Shown here: in pieces, positions 11,544 through 22,976 of the stretch | Position numbering within the stretch: the first letter of the stretch is position 1 | Layout of the letters: every line of letters starts with the position of its first letter | DNA from: Pomphorhynchus laevis | Taxonomy: Eukaryota; Acanthocephala; Palaeacanthocephala; Echinorhynchida; Pomphorhynchidae | NCBI GenBank assembly: GCA_012934845.2 | Contig: WNNJ02001949.1 | Coordinates: forward strand, 186,001-250,000 | DNA: 64,000 nt | Reading direction: 5' to 3' | Position numbers and translations under genes: made by a program | The notes under the pieces: model-generated | Told to the model about the DNA's origin: nothing | Databases searched by the model: none | Seen by the model: only the letters and a program-made list of their open reading frames with translations

Positions 11544-13675
11544 GTATGTTAATAATCACTTTAGCAAACAAAATATCGTATTATTTGTAAATTAAAAGCT
11601 TAATGCGCAGTTCAACGTGTTGCGTTAGAGATCAATGTGAGATCGGCAAAATGATGGCCTATTTTAATAACCTGAACAAGTAACTTATAAAACATTCAAT
11701 TTAGGTTGTACATTGTATTTGCTTTAGAATTCACCTTAATTTCATGCCACCGTTTAATGTATGTGATGATAAACCCATAGCAAGGATTATTTACAATCCA
11801 AATCAGGGTTTGTGTATATTTGCTACAACGTAGCATATTAAATTTTTTGTTAATTGCCTAACGTAAGACACAAGTACTGCTAAATGCATATTTATTATTA
11901 TAATAAGTTACAGTAGAATTTATTATTTAATTAACATAAAATTTTACGTTAAAAATTAAATCCTATGTTATTTTAATTCATTTTAATGAAAATGAAATTT
12001 TAAAATATTTTAATTATTTATACTTAAATTTTAAATAATTAAAATGAAATTAATTAATGAAATTCTACGTAAAAAGTGCTTAATAGTTCCAAATTGCAAC
12101 GTGAAAACTAAATACTAATCTCGTGTGCACCTTTTCCAGTTATGATAACAAACACAGGGCAATCCCAGTTGTCTATTGCTAATGATATCACTCGTTTAGA
12201 TCTGATTATAAGATTATTACTTTAGATTTTGTCATCCGATTTAAACTTTACGTTATTTTATGGACCCAGGAAATTTTGAAAGGAATTAATCAAAGGAATA
12301 ATTTAAGTGTGTAATTATTTACAGAAGTAAAAATGCGACAATCACTAATGCATTTCTATTTGAATGCTTGTATAGTTTTACATACAGAAACTCACAGTTG
12401 AATTTCGGTAATAAAATGTTATTAGATATAAAATATTAATGTCAGAGAATATAAAATATTATTATAATTTCAGTTGAGTTTAATGGAATATTATTTTTAT
12501 AATATTTTTATAATTTTATAAAATATAATATTCTATTGTAATTTAAATTTTTTTAATACAGTTGTGTCCAAAATTATTATGAAAATAATTTTAGTTGATT
12601 TAATCAAGTATTTTACAAGAATGCATCGTTTAGACTTTTAGCGATATGCATCGTCGGAAAATATAATTTTTAATTTAAAAAATCGTTTACTTTTTTAAAA
12701 TATGTGTTTTTCTTTGCAAAAAATGCATTCTATAAAGTACTCTTCAAAATGTTTAGTTTTTAAGGACTAGATTTTCATCAAATGATCTTATCAAAGCAAT
12801 TATAAAATAATTTGTGTAAATAATAATTTTCCTTTAAATCATATTTATGTAATATTTTAATACTAGATTTAATATTTTAATATTAGATAATATTTTATAG
12901 TAAAATAGTAAATTTATTATTTTTTAATAAGTAAAATTAAAAATAATTTGTAAAGAGAATATTATCTAATATAATATTATATTAGATTAATATAGATTAT
13001 ATTAGATTAATTAGATTATATTATTGGAATATTATCTAATATATAAAGAATATTATAATATTATATTCTATAAAGAATTATTGGAGCTGGATCAAAGAAA
13101 GAACCTCCAATAATTCAGCTCCAATAATTATTTATCAATGAATGGATCATTATCAACTATTTAAAATAATATTCTCTAATGATTTTAATATTATAATCAT
13201 AATATTACGAAAGGAATATTCTACATATAATCTCAATACTAAAGTATTAAATATATAATGGTATTACTGATAAGTTTATTTAAAATAAACAGGAAATAAA
13301 ATCTGTATTTGTTCTAATAATTTACTTTTTACCTCTAAATATTTAAGTTTTGGAAAAAACTTTATCTAAACTATAAAATTCTATTAATTTCTAAAAAGAT
13401 TGTGTGGAATGCCAAAACAAATGAGACTTTTACTTACAATGAAGATGATATAAACAAGATCTCATCGGTTCAACGATTTACCAAATCGATCAATAACCTC
13501 ATTTACAATTCCAGCCATCATCACAATGGTCTTCATATAGAATCAATAGCATTATATAAATATAGTTCACAAATCCGAGATTTTCATGGAACAAAATTTA
13601 AAAAGACTTGTTGAAATTTGAGTTGCTTTATTATTTGCCGTTAAATCGAATAAATTGTTATTATTTAGATAAAAA
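11544..13675. other. AT-rich intron of the LRR gene
   Basis: No coding exon was seen. A low-complexity stretch built on AATATTATCTAATATA lies around 12940-13080. A short frame at 13402-13614 has ordinary-looking codons but no recognised domain and no clear splice sites. The interval ends where the segmental duplication begins. Confidence 0.4.
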
Positions 13676-13789
13676 TTAAGATATGTTTTCAAAAGGTTGG
13701 TGATTTTTGAATTATATAAAAACAATAAACACAGCTTTTACTGTATGCCGAGACCTTCATTGAAATACTTTATTGATATGATATATAAC

Positions 13790-13985
13790 CAATACGAATG
13801 GATGTTCTTCACCGACACGAAGTCAAAGATATTTAAAACAATTTGAAACGCCTTAAAACGCTTTAAACTTTTTGTTCTGGAACAACAAGTTTAAAAGCTT
13901 AAACACACAATTGAAAAAGTTTAAATAAACGAAACGTTTTAAATATCTTTGACTTCGTGCCGGTGAAGAACATCCATTCGTATTG
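13790..13985. mobile_element. Foldback / MITE-like element with hammerhead-like core
   Basis: Near-perfect inverted arms of about 50 bp (AATACGAATGGATGTTCTTC on the left, its complement on the right, continuing through CGAAGTCAAAGATATTTAAAA) flank a centre of about 95 bp. The right half contains TTGAAAAA, a self-pairing GTTTA-AA-TAAAC, then GAAACG, a layout shared with 15913-15947. The same element is at 58490-58684 inside the duplicated copy. Confidence 0.7.
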
Positions 13986-14710
13986 ATCATACAATATATA
14001 AGTAAATCTATTTATATGACTTATATAATATACAAACATATAGTATAAAATATAATATATAATTCCTAATGAATAATACATAGTAGATAATAAATGCCAA
14101 TTCATCTATCGAAAATAAAAGAAATTGTATTGGATCAGTCAATTGATAATCGAATAAAGTGTCATCAAATTTACAAACGTATAAATTCATGTGATGATAT
14201 GGAACGTGTTTTTGTGTCGCTGATTTTAGACTTTAAAATTTATTATTTATTTTTAAGAGTTAATTACGTAGATAATTTTAGATATAAAAAGGCAATAGCT
14301 AAAACTAAAACCCAGTTTACATTTCTGCTTTAATCGCTGATACACATATTTGCAGGGATATATAATTGTCTTGATGAATTAACATAATAATTAAAATTTA
14401 TTTTGATAAATTATCTTATTATAATTTATTGATAATTATTTAATTTTATATTTTAATTATAATTAAATTATTAATAATTTATAATTAAAATTATTATTAT
14501 TTCATTTAAATAGTAAATTAGAATTTGAGCAATAAAAAATACAAAAATAGCACAAGATTATCAAACAACGCAATTCGAAAAGAAACATTGACTACTGGTT
14601 GACAACTACTTGTTGATTACGACTTTCGTGGCAAAACAATTGCCTGCTTTTATTTCGAGAGCAAATTCCCACATTAAATTTATTCTTGATCATATTTCGA
14701 TTTCTGTTTA

Positions 14711-14941
14711 TTACGAAGAGTCTTCAACAGCGGAATCATCAACCTTCTCTTTTGCAGACGCCTCTTCAGTTATTGTACTGAAAGTCACAGAGGCATTTGA
14801 CGACGATGTACTTAAATCTAAACCGGCTGTACTTAATCGATCTTTAAGTGATTGGGTGGATGCCCCTGTGCTTGCTGGTTTTGAATGATCATTTCGCGTC
14901 TGAGAATTTTTGGCATCTAATTGTACATTATCAATTTTAAG
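14711..14941 (-). CDS. Terminal exon of an unrecognised gene, duplicated copy
   Basis: On the - strand an acceptor (CAGTCATTAG) is followed by a 231-nt frame ending in TAA. It encodes 76 residues beginning LKIDNVQLDAKNSQTRNDHS and ending with KEKVDDSAVEDSS. The composition (Ser, Thr, Ala, Asp, Lys) is that of a disordered C-terminal tail. It is identical to 59409-59639. The upstream exon that precedes the partner copy at 61115-61183 is absent here, because the intervening 3.27 kb is missing from this copy. This could therefore be an orphaned exon. The complementary + strand frame at 14610-14888 looks like its shadow. Confidence 0.5.
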   Translation of the reverse strand, partial: LKIDNVQLDAKNSQTRNDHSKPASTGASTQSLKDRLSTAGLDLSTSSSNASVTFSTITEEASAKEKVDDSAVEDSS

Positions 14942-15912
14942 CTAATGACTGCTTATTAACTTACTTTGTAATAGTTGAGGTTTAGATAGCAAGTTATTGA
15001 ATATGGTTGACAAAAAAGTGTCAGTACTTTGAGACTGAAATATTTGATATTCAGAATATATTTTATAAAATGAAAGCAGAAGAAAACTTAATTTAATCCA
15101 ATGTGATTTAATAATAACATAATCGAACCTACTGATTTAATGAAGAGATTATTTATGATTATTAATTTATAATAAGATAATTTATTAATTTATGATTAAT
15201 AATTTTAATAAATAAAGATTTTGTAATCTGTAATTCTGCAATTCTGAAATCATACAATTTATCAATTTTTAATTTATAATTAATAAATTTAAAATTTATT
15301 AATTATATTAAATAAAATTTATTTTATTTCATTACATGTATTTTTTTGCTTAAAATGTAAAGATCATCTACTTTATTATTCCATGGGTTATAATCAATTA
15401 CATAAATTATTTAATAAACAATTAATTAATTTATTATTCCATTGGTTACATCGTTTACTTTTATCTGTTTACATTTTATATATTTACAAAGAACAATAAG
15501 TATTTTTGAAATTTCTATCAAACAATTAAGCATATCATATGCGCTGTGTTAAATTTGAAAGGTTCACAACCTTCTAAGAATATTATTTCACGTGTCAGTA
15601 TAAATTTTAATTATTCTATTTGAATTTAAATAAAATAGTCGAATATAATAATAAAATTAATATTAATATTATAACTAAAATATTTTTATTTGAAAATTTG
15701 AAGAACTAATAATCAAACGTTTCTAACATCTCGAAAATTCTTTGACATTTAGAAAGCATTTATAACATTTATAGATATTTTTTATTCAAAACGTTTCAGA
15801 TGACTATTTGATTTCAAAATATCTAAAATATATTCAGTATTTAAAAATTCTCAGCACAAACAAAGCCGGAACGATCTTTTTGAGAATAAAAAATAACAGA
15901 TTAAAATCACAA

Positions 15913-15947
15913 TTGAAAAAGCCAAACATCGGCGAAACGTTTAAATA
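15913..15947 (+). ncRNA. GAAAC hairpin motif, hammerhead-like
   Basis: TTGAAAAA is followed by a GCC/GGC stem with the loop AAACATC, then GAAACGTTTAAA. The order (A-rich box, stem, GAAAC) is that of the CUGANGA-helix II-GAAA part of hammerhead ribozymes known from Penelope-like elements. The first box is a poor match and the stem has only 3 bp. The same sequence is present in the partner copy near 63917-63950. Confidence 0.3.
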
Positions 15948-16019
15948 AATTATAGTGGCTTAAAAATTATTATATATTTATTTAAATAAATTAAAAAAGG
16001 TAACTTATTCAAATTTTTA

Positions 16020-16774
16020 AACGCAACATCATGATAAATTGTATCAGTAGCTGTTAAACTTTGTGCATTTTTATACCATTTCAGGAAAAATAAGTATATA
16101 TTTTTAGATCTTAGTAATATTAATTTTGTTTAATTCTTAGACAATAAGATTAAAACAAACGACCTCACTAATAGAATGCATTACTGATATAATTATCGCT
16201 TCTTTAAATTTAATATTACAAATGTCCATCCAGTTCTTATTTATTTCATTGTCTCTAACTGTTCACAATATTACTAGGTCTTAGCTATTTTATCTTCAAA
16301 CTTATAAATTGTAGCTAAATTGAACTAGTTACGTATGCATTGTGAAGCAATATACATATTCAAAAAATATTAATAATATTTTAATTAATATTAATACAAA
16401 TTTTTTTTAAATATAAAAAATTATTATATTCATTTTAAATAATATATTCTATAAATTATATTAACTTATTATTTCATATGAAATATAGGAATAATTAATA
16501 TTTTTTCTTATATATGATGAGTTAAAAAACTAATTCTAAAAAACAATTTTTATATTCTAAAATATAAAAATTATTATTTTTTTTAAATATTTAAATATTA
16601 AATGAATAATTTAATATTAATAAATTATAACTTTTAATGTATATATTTATACGAAATATATACAGAATTAAGCTAATTCGCATTATCTTAAACAAAAGTT
16701 GGACTAATAAATTTTTATTTACCCAAATGATAAATATTGTAAATGTGCTGATTATCGAGCTTAAATATAATCAC
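16020..16774. other. AT-rich intronic sequence
   Basis: I see no gene, exon or recognisable repeat in this stretch. It consists of AT-rich low-complexity runs. Confidence 0.4.
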
Positions 16775-17095
16775 ATTGTATATAAAGGAATGTGAAAGAG
16801 AACTAACGAAATATTTAATCGAATTGTGCCAAAGTTTGATAGCTTTCATTAGGGAATTCCAAATATGCAATAGCCAGTTCGGAGGTGCAAAAAGAGATCC
16901 GCACATTTGCTTCAAATATCTGATGGAATAAAGAATTACCCTTTGCTTATAGAGCTTTGAAAATCCTTAAAAACTTGTTAAATATGTTTTGTCTTTCTAT
17001 AGGTTCTAGAAATTTAATGCTCACTAAATTAGCCAATTTGGGAACAGGGGGAAGTTCCCTCTGTTCCATTATAGAGTCAGCACATAAATCTCTTA
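16775..17095 (-). pseudogene. Jockey-like LINE ORF1 (gag-like) fragment
   Basis: Read on the - strand from about 17095 the translation contains RELPPVPKLANLVSIKFLEP, then ERQNIFNKFLRIF, and later NVRISFCTSELAIAYLEF. These match, in order, the N-terminal half of ORF1 in the full-length LINE at 50476-54322 (GELPPVPKLSNLVIIRLL, ERQNMFNVFIRGF, EIKISFCTPDLAMSYVDYF). At least one stop interrupts it. ORF1 of such LINEs encodes an RNA-binding protein. Only a short piece without zinc knuckles is left. Confidence 0.75.
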
Positions 17096-17109
17096 CCTTT
17101 AGTTCTTAA

Positions 17110-17680
17110 AATACTATTATCTATTTTATTATTTATATTCATTTTTTTTTCAAAATATTATTAAATACTATCTGTCTTTTTAATTTATTGTCTCTGTTTA
17201 ATTTATTAAATTTTGAATTGTTAATAACATCCATACCTAATTTTATATATTCTGCGTTATTCATTACAACAAAACAATTATCTTTATCAGATTTACAAAT
17301 TATCAGGTCCTTTGTGCTAATTTCGTTTTCAACAATTTTAATGTCCTTGTTAAATTCCTATTGGTTTAAATCTGACTTAAAGAGTTTCTTAAAGTTTAAG
17401 CCTATTGTATTTAGGTAAATTATTTATGTAGTTTTTTGAATTAAATAAGGACAAGTTCAATTAAACAAGTTTTTTTTTTCAAATTCAGTGAAAATTTTAG
17501 ATTCTAAAAATGTTATCTTTGGTATAAAGTTACTAACCAAATTTAAGACTTTAACTAGATTAGTACTTAATTCTTGATTAGATTAATTTACAAATTTGTT
17601 GTTAATTCTGTTTGAGTCACCTTTATAGGTTCTAACACTTTGAATGTCCACATCTTGCTTTTATAAATTGCACGAAAACA
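17110..17680 (-). pseudogene. Penelope-like element, N-terminal part, inverted
   Basis: On the - strand the translation includes IICKSDKDNCFVVMNNAEY and then IKLGMDVINNSKFNKLNRD. This resembles the conserved block upstream of the reverse transcriptase in Penelope-like elements (DKGNAVVV, then YxxK). Sequence before it (FIPKITFLESKIF) fits the same N-terminal region. The piece is broken. It lies head-to-head with the C-terminal part of a Penelope-like element on the + strand from 17854, an arrangement discussed in the findings. Confidence 0.55.
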
Positions 17681-17780
17681 AAAACTTTTAATGGTGTTTA
17701 AAACCAATAAGAAATTCAATTACATTTATTATTTAAATAATTATTTAAATTTTCCAAGTGTTTAACATAATTAAATTTAT

Positions 17781-17816
17781 AGTGGTATTACTTAATGGGA
17801 ATTAAGTAATACCACT
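17781..17816. repeat. Perfect hairpin, 16-bp stem
   Basis: AGTGGTATTACTTAAT and ATTAAGTAATACCACT flank the 4-base loop GGGA. The hairpin lies in the gap between the inverted and direct halves of the Penelope-like element. I see no T-run or other sign that it works as a terminator. Confidence 0.8.
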
Positions 17817-17853
17817 AAGATGGATAGGAATTGTTATGTGGATTATGTGAATT

Positions 17854-18725
17854 ATGCATGTCGATAATACGTTTGCTATTTGTGATAACACAATTGATGT
17901 ACATGACATATTAAGAGCAATAAATTGTTTTGATCAAAATATTCAGTGGACAATAGAATTAGAATTAGATTATAGATTAACATTTTTGGATGTCGTCGTT
18001 AGTAGAACATCAAATGATATTTTGAATACATCCGTTTATTATAAAAATTTAAATAATTTAAATATTGTGTCGTGGAATACCAATGTCCCAACATCTTGGA
18101 AAATATCTGCTGATAATTCTTTGTTTTTACGAAGTAAGATGATTGTTTCCGATGAACTTGAAACAAATAATAAGATAATTAGAATTCTATTAGATAAAAA
18201 CGGTTTTCTATCATGGTCAATTAAAAAGGCCTTCTACAAAAGTACCAAAACGGATAAACAAGTTGTTTTTTGGCACATAACGAGAAAGAAATACATATGA
18301 TTACCATTTATAAATAATTTTTGGAATATTAATTTTAAAAGATTTGTCTCAAACAATAAAACATTAAATATTTCAAATATTGTTTTGTATAATAGTAAAA
18401 TAACGAAGTTACACAACATTTTGAAAAAGAAACCCAAACATGATAATGATGGAGTTGTCTATAAAATTTCTTGTTTAGAATGCGATAAAATATATGTGGC
18501 CAACCAAATACAAGTTGGCCAACCATTAGAGACTAAATTAAAATAACACAAATATACACTCAAAAAGGGCCTAAAACAGCAATACCGCTCTACTATATAA
18601 GATCATTTGCAAAATCAATAGCAAATGCCAACGCAGGTCTCTTTATATTGTCTTACTTGTTTTTATGAATTTCTCAAAAGAGAGACCATTCTGCGTGAAT
18701 CATTCTTTTATACACATTCAAGCTG
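17854..18725 (+). pseudogene. Penelope-like element, RT C-terminus plus GIY-YIG endonuclease
   Basis: The first 148 codons (17854-18300) start at the catalytic box, here VDNTFAICDN, and continue through IQWTIELELDYRLTFLDVVV and TSVYYKNLNN. This is the palm-to-thumb order of Penelope reverse transcriptase. Further on, VVYKISCLECDKIYV, then LETKLK, HKY and DHLQNQ mark a GIY-YIG nuclease, the endonuclease typical of this class. KRETILRESFF near 18670-18715 fits the C-terminus. The copy is broken in several places and lacks the N-terminal half of the RT on this strand. Confidence 0.8.
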
Positions 18726-18740
18726 AACCCGAAAGAAAAA

Positions 18741-18780
18741 CGGTGGCACGTACCGTTTCGTCATCGCTATGACTTATCAG
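18741..18780 (-). ncRNA. Hammerhead-ribozyme-like motif
   Basis: On the - strand the order is CTGATAA (one change from CTGATGA), a 5-bp helix II (GTCAT with ATGAC, loop AGCG), GAAA, a helix III in which CGGT pairs with ACCG around ACGTGCC, then TT, giving GUU as a possible cleavage triplet. Helix I was not found. It lies just after the Penelope-like C-terminus but on the opposite strand. The motif at 30289-30334 has the same stem with a different loop. Confidence 0.45.
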
Positions 18781-18799
18781 TGCCAGATCGTATTACTGC

Positions 18800-19832
18800 T
18801 AGATGCAGAGAAGGACCCGCGAACTTGTTAAACAAATTGATTGTGACAATTTAATTGTTAATTAAATTGTTTATTAAATTAACAAAACGTAAATTTTATT
18901 TTATTTTTCTGAAATAATTCATGAGTTTATTAACTCATAAAGTAAATTCTTCATCCGTTGAACGATCATCGTCAGCGTCACGGCTGTAAGTAGATCGTGT
19001 GCGATTACCTTATTTACTGCCATATTTAAACATTTAAAATTTTGCATGTGAAAATTTATTCAAGCTGACCTAAAACATTTCCAAAGAAAAAGTCGTTAAC
19101 GAAAAACAGTAGTATAATACAAACTAGAGTATGATAGTTGAGCAGAACGTATTTCCCAATCTGAGTGTCTTTATATGTTGAAATGAACATACTAAAAACC
19201 GCTGTAACCGAAATTGTATATCACAGATATTTAAAATCAAACAGCTTATCTAACATAGTAAAATATTTTTATCATTTAAAATTAATATTAATCTTAATAT
19301 TAATATTTTTATCATAATCAGTATTCCGTCTTTTCTAAATAAATGCTAAATCATTTTATTTATCAATTTATCCTCGTTTTCTACATTAATCAAATAAGTC
19401 TTTTTAAAATTTATTTTCACAACGGTTTCAATAATCTAGCGTTTCGTTCGGCACGCACTTAAATTTTTAAGAATTTGTTGAATTTTCAATTCGACTAATC
19501 AAGATAATAATTTAATTGCAATTGTAAAGATGACATTGTATTAAAATTCTGTAGCTAAAATACCGGTGTCATTCGTGAATATTCGTATTGATAGCGAAAC
19601 AATATTTTACTGCATTTAAATTCCTTTAACCGAATTCAATGAATTATTACATGTTAAATATATAACTTTTGAAACGGAACAAAAATTCGAAATTGACAAT
19701 TAAACTATTTCGTGTCACATAACTTAGCTGGTATAAGTACAAAAAAATAATCGAAAAGTGTGATTTGTCTTATGAAATAAATTTCAATTTAAGCTGAAGT
19801 AAGTAGTCGATCAATAGAGTTTGTAGTTTATT
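18800..19832. other. AT-rich intronic sequence
   Basis: No exon or recognisable element was seen in this interval. Short low-complexity TTAATTAAATTG runs occur at 18845-18890. Confidence 0.4.
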
Positions 19833-20720
19833 GTAATATTCAGTGAATATAATAAAATTGATAAAATATTTCTCCTAGATATTCTTTAAGTAACGAAAAT
19901 TTCAAATATAGCCTTTAAATTACTCAATTTAATTGTGCAAATATATTTAACGTTTTAAGCACAGAGTCAATTTTAAAATTGTTAAACATTCAGTAAAATT
20001 TCAAGTTATTCTTTTAATATAATAATTAGGTTATTAGTAAAAAGTTATCAGTGTCTCTGTCCGTTGTCCCCAACATAGAAACTGCGTTGCCGGTTTGCAT
20101 GGCCAGGCTGATCCTATGCAGTAAAAACGTCTTTGCGCGAGGCTTGTCCCAGTGACGGCGGAGACGCTTACCGAGCTCGTCAAAAAAAACGGTAGCGCCT
20201 CGGCCCAAGGCGCCCAGAGTTTCAATACCTATCGGTATGAAATCCATGCCACTGGATGTGATGTCCTCGTACTTTAACGTTTTAAGCACAGAGTCAATTT
20301 TAAAGTTGTTAAGCATTCAGTAAAATTTCAAGTTATTTTTGATTACAAATATTACCAATAAGATCATAAAACTAAGTTTTTAACTTCCTCTCGGTCACAT
20401 TGTGAATACCGTTGTTATCTTCAATTTACAATTACCTACTAAGTTAAATTGCAGATGTTAAGTTAATTCAACGACATTTTTATAAATTAACGAAATTGCA
20501 TAAAGATATGAAAAAAGCCCTGATATATTGATGATATATGTGTATTTAATTCTAATAATTTTTATTGTAATATTCAGTGAAAACAATAAAATTAATAAAA
20601 TATTTCTCCTAGCTATTCTTTAAGTCACAAAAATTTCAAATAGTCTTCAAATTACTCAATTTAATTATGCAAAGTTATTTAACGATTTAAGCACAGAGTC
20701 TGCGCTTAAAATAAACGTTT
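19833..20720. repeat. Nested direct repeats around an endonuclease-LINE fragment
   Basis: A segment of about 185 bp at 19833-20017 (GTAATATTCAGTGAA ... TTTCAAGTTATTCTTTT) recurs in parts. Its first part is at 20563-20700, and its second part (TTAACGTTTTAAGCACAGAG and onward) is at 20272-20337. The second part is itself coding sequence of the endonuclease-type LINE on the - strand. The small duplications therefore include element sequence and occurred after insertion. Confidence 0.65.
20026..20316 (-). pseudogene. C-terminal fragment of an endonuclease-type (RLE) LINE
   Basis: The 96-codon frame contains DFIPIGIETLGALGRGATVF and later HRISLAMQTGNAVSMLGT. This corresponds to the extreme C-terminus of R2-like-class LINEs with a restriction-like endonuclease. 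It parallels the 3' end of the copy at 8973-9281 (FIPVAVESTGAIGPE, RISVAVQRGNAACIM). Everything upstream, including RT and nuclease, is missing. It shows that this family normally ends just after the GNA box, which matters for interpreting 22977-27458. Confidence 0.7.
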
Positions 20721-21470
20721 TCTTATATAACGTTTTAAGCATAATTTTTCCGATATATTGATTATATGTGTATTTAACTGTGTATTTAGGTCACTCAATA
20801 AGTGAACAGATTTATTCAGGTAGCTTTATTTATAATAAAACCAATATTGATGATAAAGAAGGTAAATATCTAGATATGAACATTAAGTTAACATCAATTC
20901 ATATTTTTTGCGTGATCATTCATGCATACCATATAATTTATAAGATAATACATTAAATAATGAAATTTTAAGAATTGTCATGATATAAAATGATTTGGCT
21001 TTCATCAAAATCATTAGAATAATTTAATGGACATTTCAAAATTGGTAACTACAAAAATAAAATATATAATATGACTAAAATAATGTTACATAACATTAAT
21101 TTGTAGTGATAACAATATAGTATGTAGTAATATTGGTTTTCAAATTTTTTTAAATTATTTAACCGATATTATTAATATATCGATAACCGATACAAACCGA
21201 TATTATTTAACAAGTTTACTAAAATTATAAATTCAAACATAAAATCGTAAAATATATAAATATACAAAATATTAATAAAGAATTTCAACTCCTAAGAGTA
21301 AAATCATTATGGATAGCATATTTTTATATTCTGTATTAAAATAATATAATTTAATAAGATAATTTAATTTCATAAGAGAAAATATGTCATTATCATGCAT
21401 TTTGCAACGCTGCTACGTTAAGTCGAGGAATAGAAGGTCGATTCCTGATAGCAAAACAGTCCTCCTGATG
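20523..21470 (+). pseudogene. Penelope-like element 3' fragment, interrupted
   Basis: The catalytic-box coding stretch ATTGATGATATATGTGTATT (IDDICVF) at about 20528 matches the Penelope RT at 37480. After an interruption by a repeat copy at 20563-20740, the sequence resumes with HSISEQIYSGSFIYNKTNID, then DDKEGKYLDMNIKL (20790-20900). It then follows the 3' part of the 36.9-kb copy to about 21470, where TCCTGATGAACC occurs. It is broken and short. Confidence 0.7.
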
Positions 21471-22976
21471 AACCATAATCTTTATATAATCTTGTAAATA
21501 TTTATTATTTATAATTATTAATTACATTTATCATTAATTCTAATTTATATGTAGTATAATATACACATGGTCAGTAAGCTGATCCGATGTAATCGAAAAT
21601 ACTTGGAATTTATAAAATATAAAGTGTTTAAGAATATGGCAAAATCAATCATTAGCTGTATTAAAATAATCAACGCAATCAAAACATTTGCTCCTAACTA
21701 AATGCAAAAATTATTGCTGTAAATTATGAAATTGGCTTATGTAGACTAAATAAGGTTTACCAAATATTATTACATTTTTACATAATTACAGAAAATGGAA
21801 ATATTATATGCCTTAATTTCTTATTTAGTTCTCATTGTGCTTTAGCTCACGTATATTTACGAAGTTTTCAATGAAAATTTAAAACTAATTTTAAATTGTC
21901 TTCACTTAATTTATTAAATTTCAATTCCATTGATTTTTCTTTATTGTGAGTAAACAGACGTTTAATCGTTTCGATATTTTCTTTTTTAATTATTACATCA
22001 AAAATAAAAAATTTTGATATCAAATCTTTTTTAATATTTTTTAGAAATAAGGATGAGAATGCTTATCTTTAATATACTCATTATAATGGTGGTACGCAAA
22101 GCTGACAGCATTTGCAGTCCAACTGGTATATTAACTCGAGCATATGTAGAAGGGTAAGCGACAGAGGCAAACGCATAATTTTCAATATCACTAATTTATA
22201 TCGCTAAATTACTTACTGGCTTTTAAAATTTAAACATACCCAATTATAACTTTCAAAATTTATTATTTTTAAAGTATTGTAGGTTGGTCCAGAAACATAT
22301 GTTTTACTTTGAGATATTATCGGAACGCGTATTACGTTTAGTTGCTCATTTCTCGATATGTTGCAAACGCATTTTTAAATATAGTGTTCGGCTTAGTTTT
22401 ACACTGCATTTACCTTAAAAGCGCGAGCTTTTTTATTGCATTATCTGTTTGTAATAATTTATATTTATGCTTCGCTTTGGTGTGAGGACTGCCAGTCCTG
22501 AAACTGATGATGCTTTTAAAATGCTAAACATAAAGCTATCTTACAAGTGCTGGTAAAATGTGAGTTTGCTCTTGGAATAAAAAATATCAAATGGAGTAAT
22601 ACGCTTGATGTAATCCAAAGATAATTAGGAAGCATCTTTGAAAAGATTGATCAAGGATATTCCTTATGCTATTTGATTTAGAATTTGGAATTTTAAAATA
22701 AAAGTCCTAGTATTTTTCTGTTAATATCATAAGGTAATTGACATCAATTCTGTCACGACACAGAATTTTAGCATTTATTCTTCAACCGAATTACATGTAA
22801 ACTCATAAATGTGCATGTTTATAAATATAATCATTATGCTTGAAGGCTTTATACTAATTTTTACGATATACTAATTTATTATTAAAATGATTTTTTTTAG
22901 TAAATTGTAGTTTACTTTGATTTAAACAAGGTATTAACTTATATGCAAGTTTAAAGTTAAAAATAATTATTACAAA
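21471..22976. other. Intergenic/intronic AT-rich sequence
   Basis: No coding region was recognised. This is downstream of the stop codon of the long - strand frame, so it would contain that transcript's 3' UTR if it is expressed. A TTTTATTAAAATG run near 22865 and other AATAAA-like strings exist but are not informative in DNA this AT-rich. Confidence 0.35.

Larger units (their letters stand above)
13676..16019. repeat. Segmental duplication, copy 1 (partner at 58374-60419 and 63685-64000)
   Basis: About 2.0 kb here matches 58374-60419 at roughly 97 percent by eye, and the last 0.33 kb (15690-16019) matches 63685-64000. Copy 1 is continuous, while copy 2 carries 3.27 kb between the two parts. 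Both copies hold a foldback element and the terminal exon of a - strand gene. Within the match, about 680 bp (14337-15015) shows no difference at all. Confidence 0.85.

Noticed and set aside
14610-14888. 92-codon + strand frame, identical at 59308-59586
   Set aside because: The - strand of the same DNA has a better reading (acceptor site, in-phase exon, stop, protein-like composition). The + frame has no splice context and appears to be its shadow; the identity comes from the duplication.
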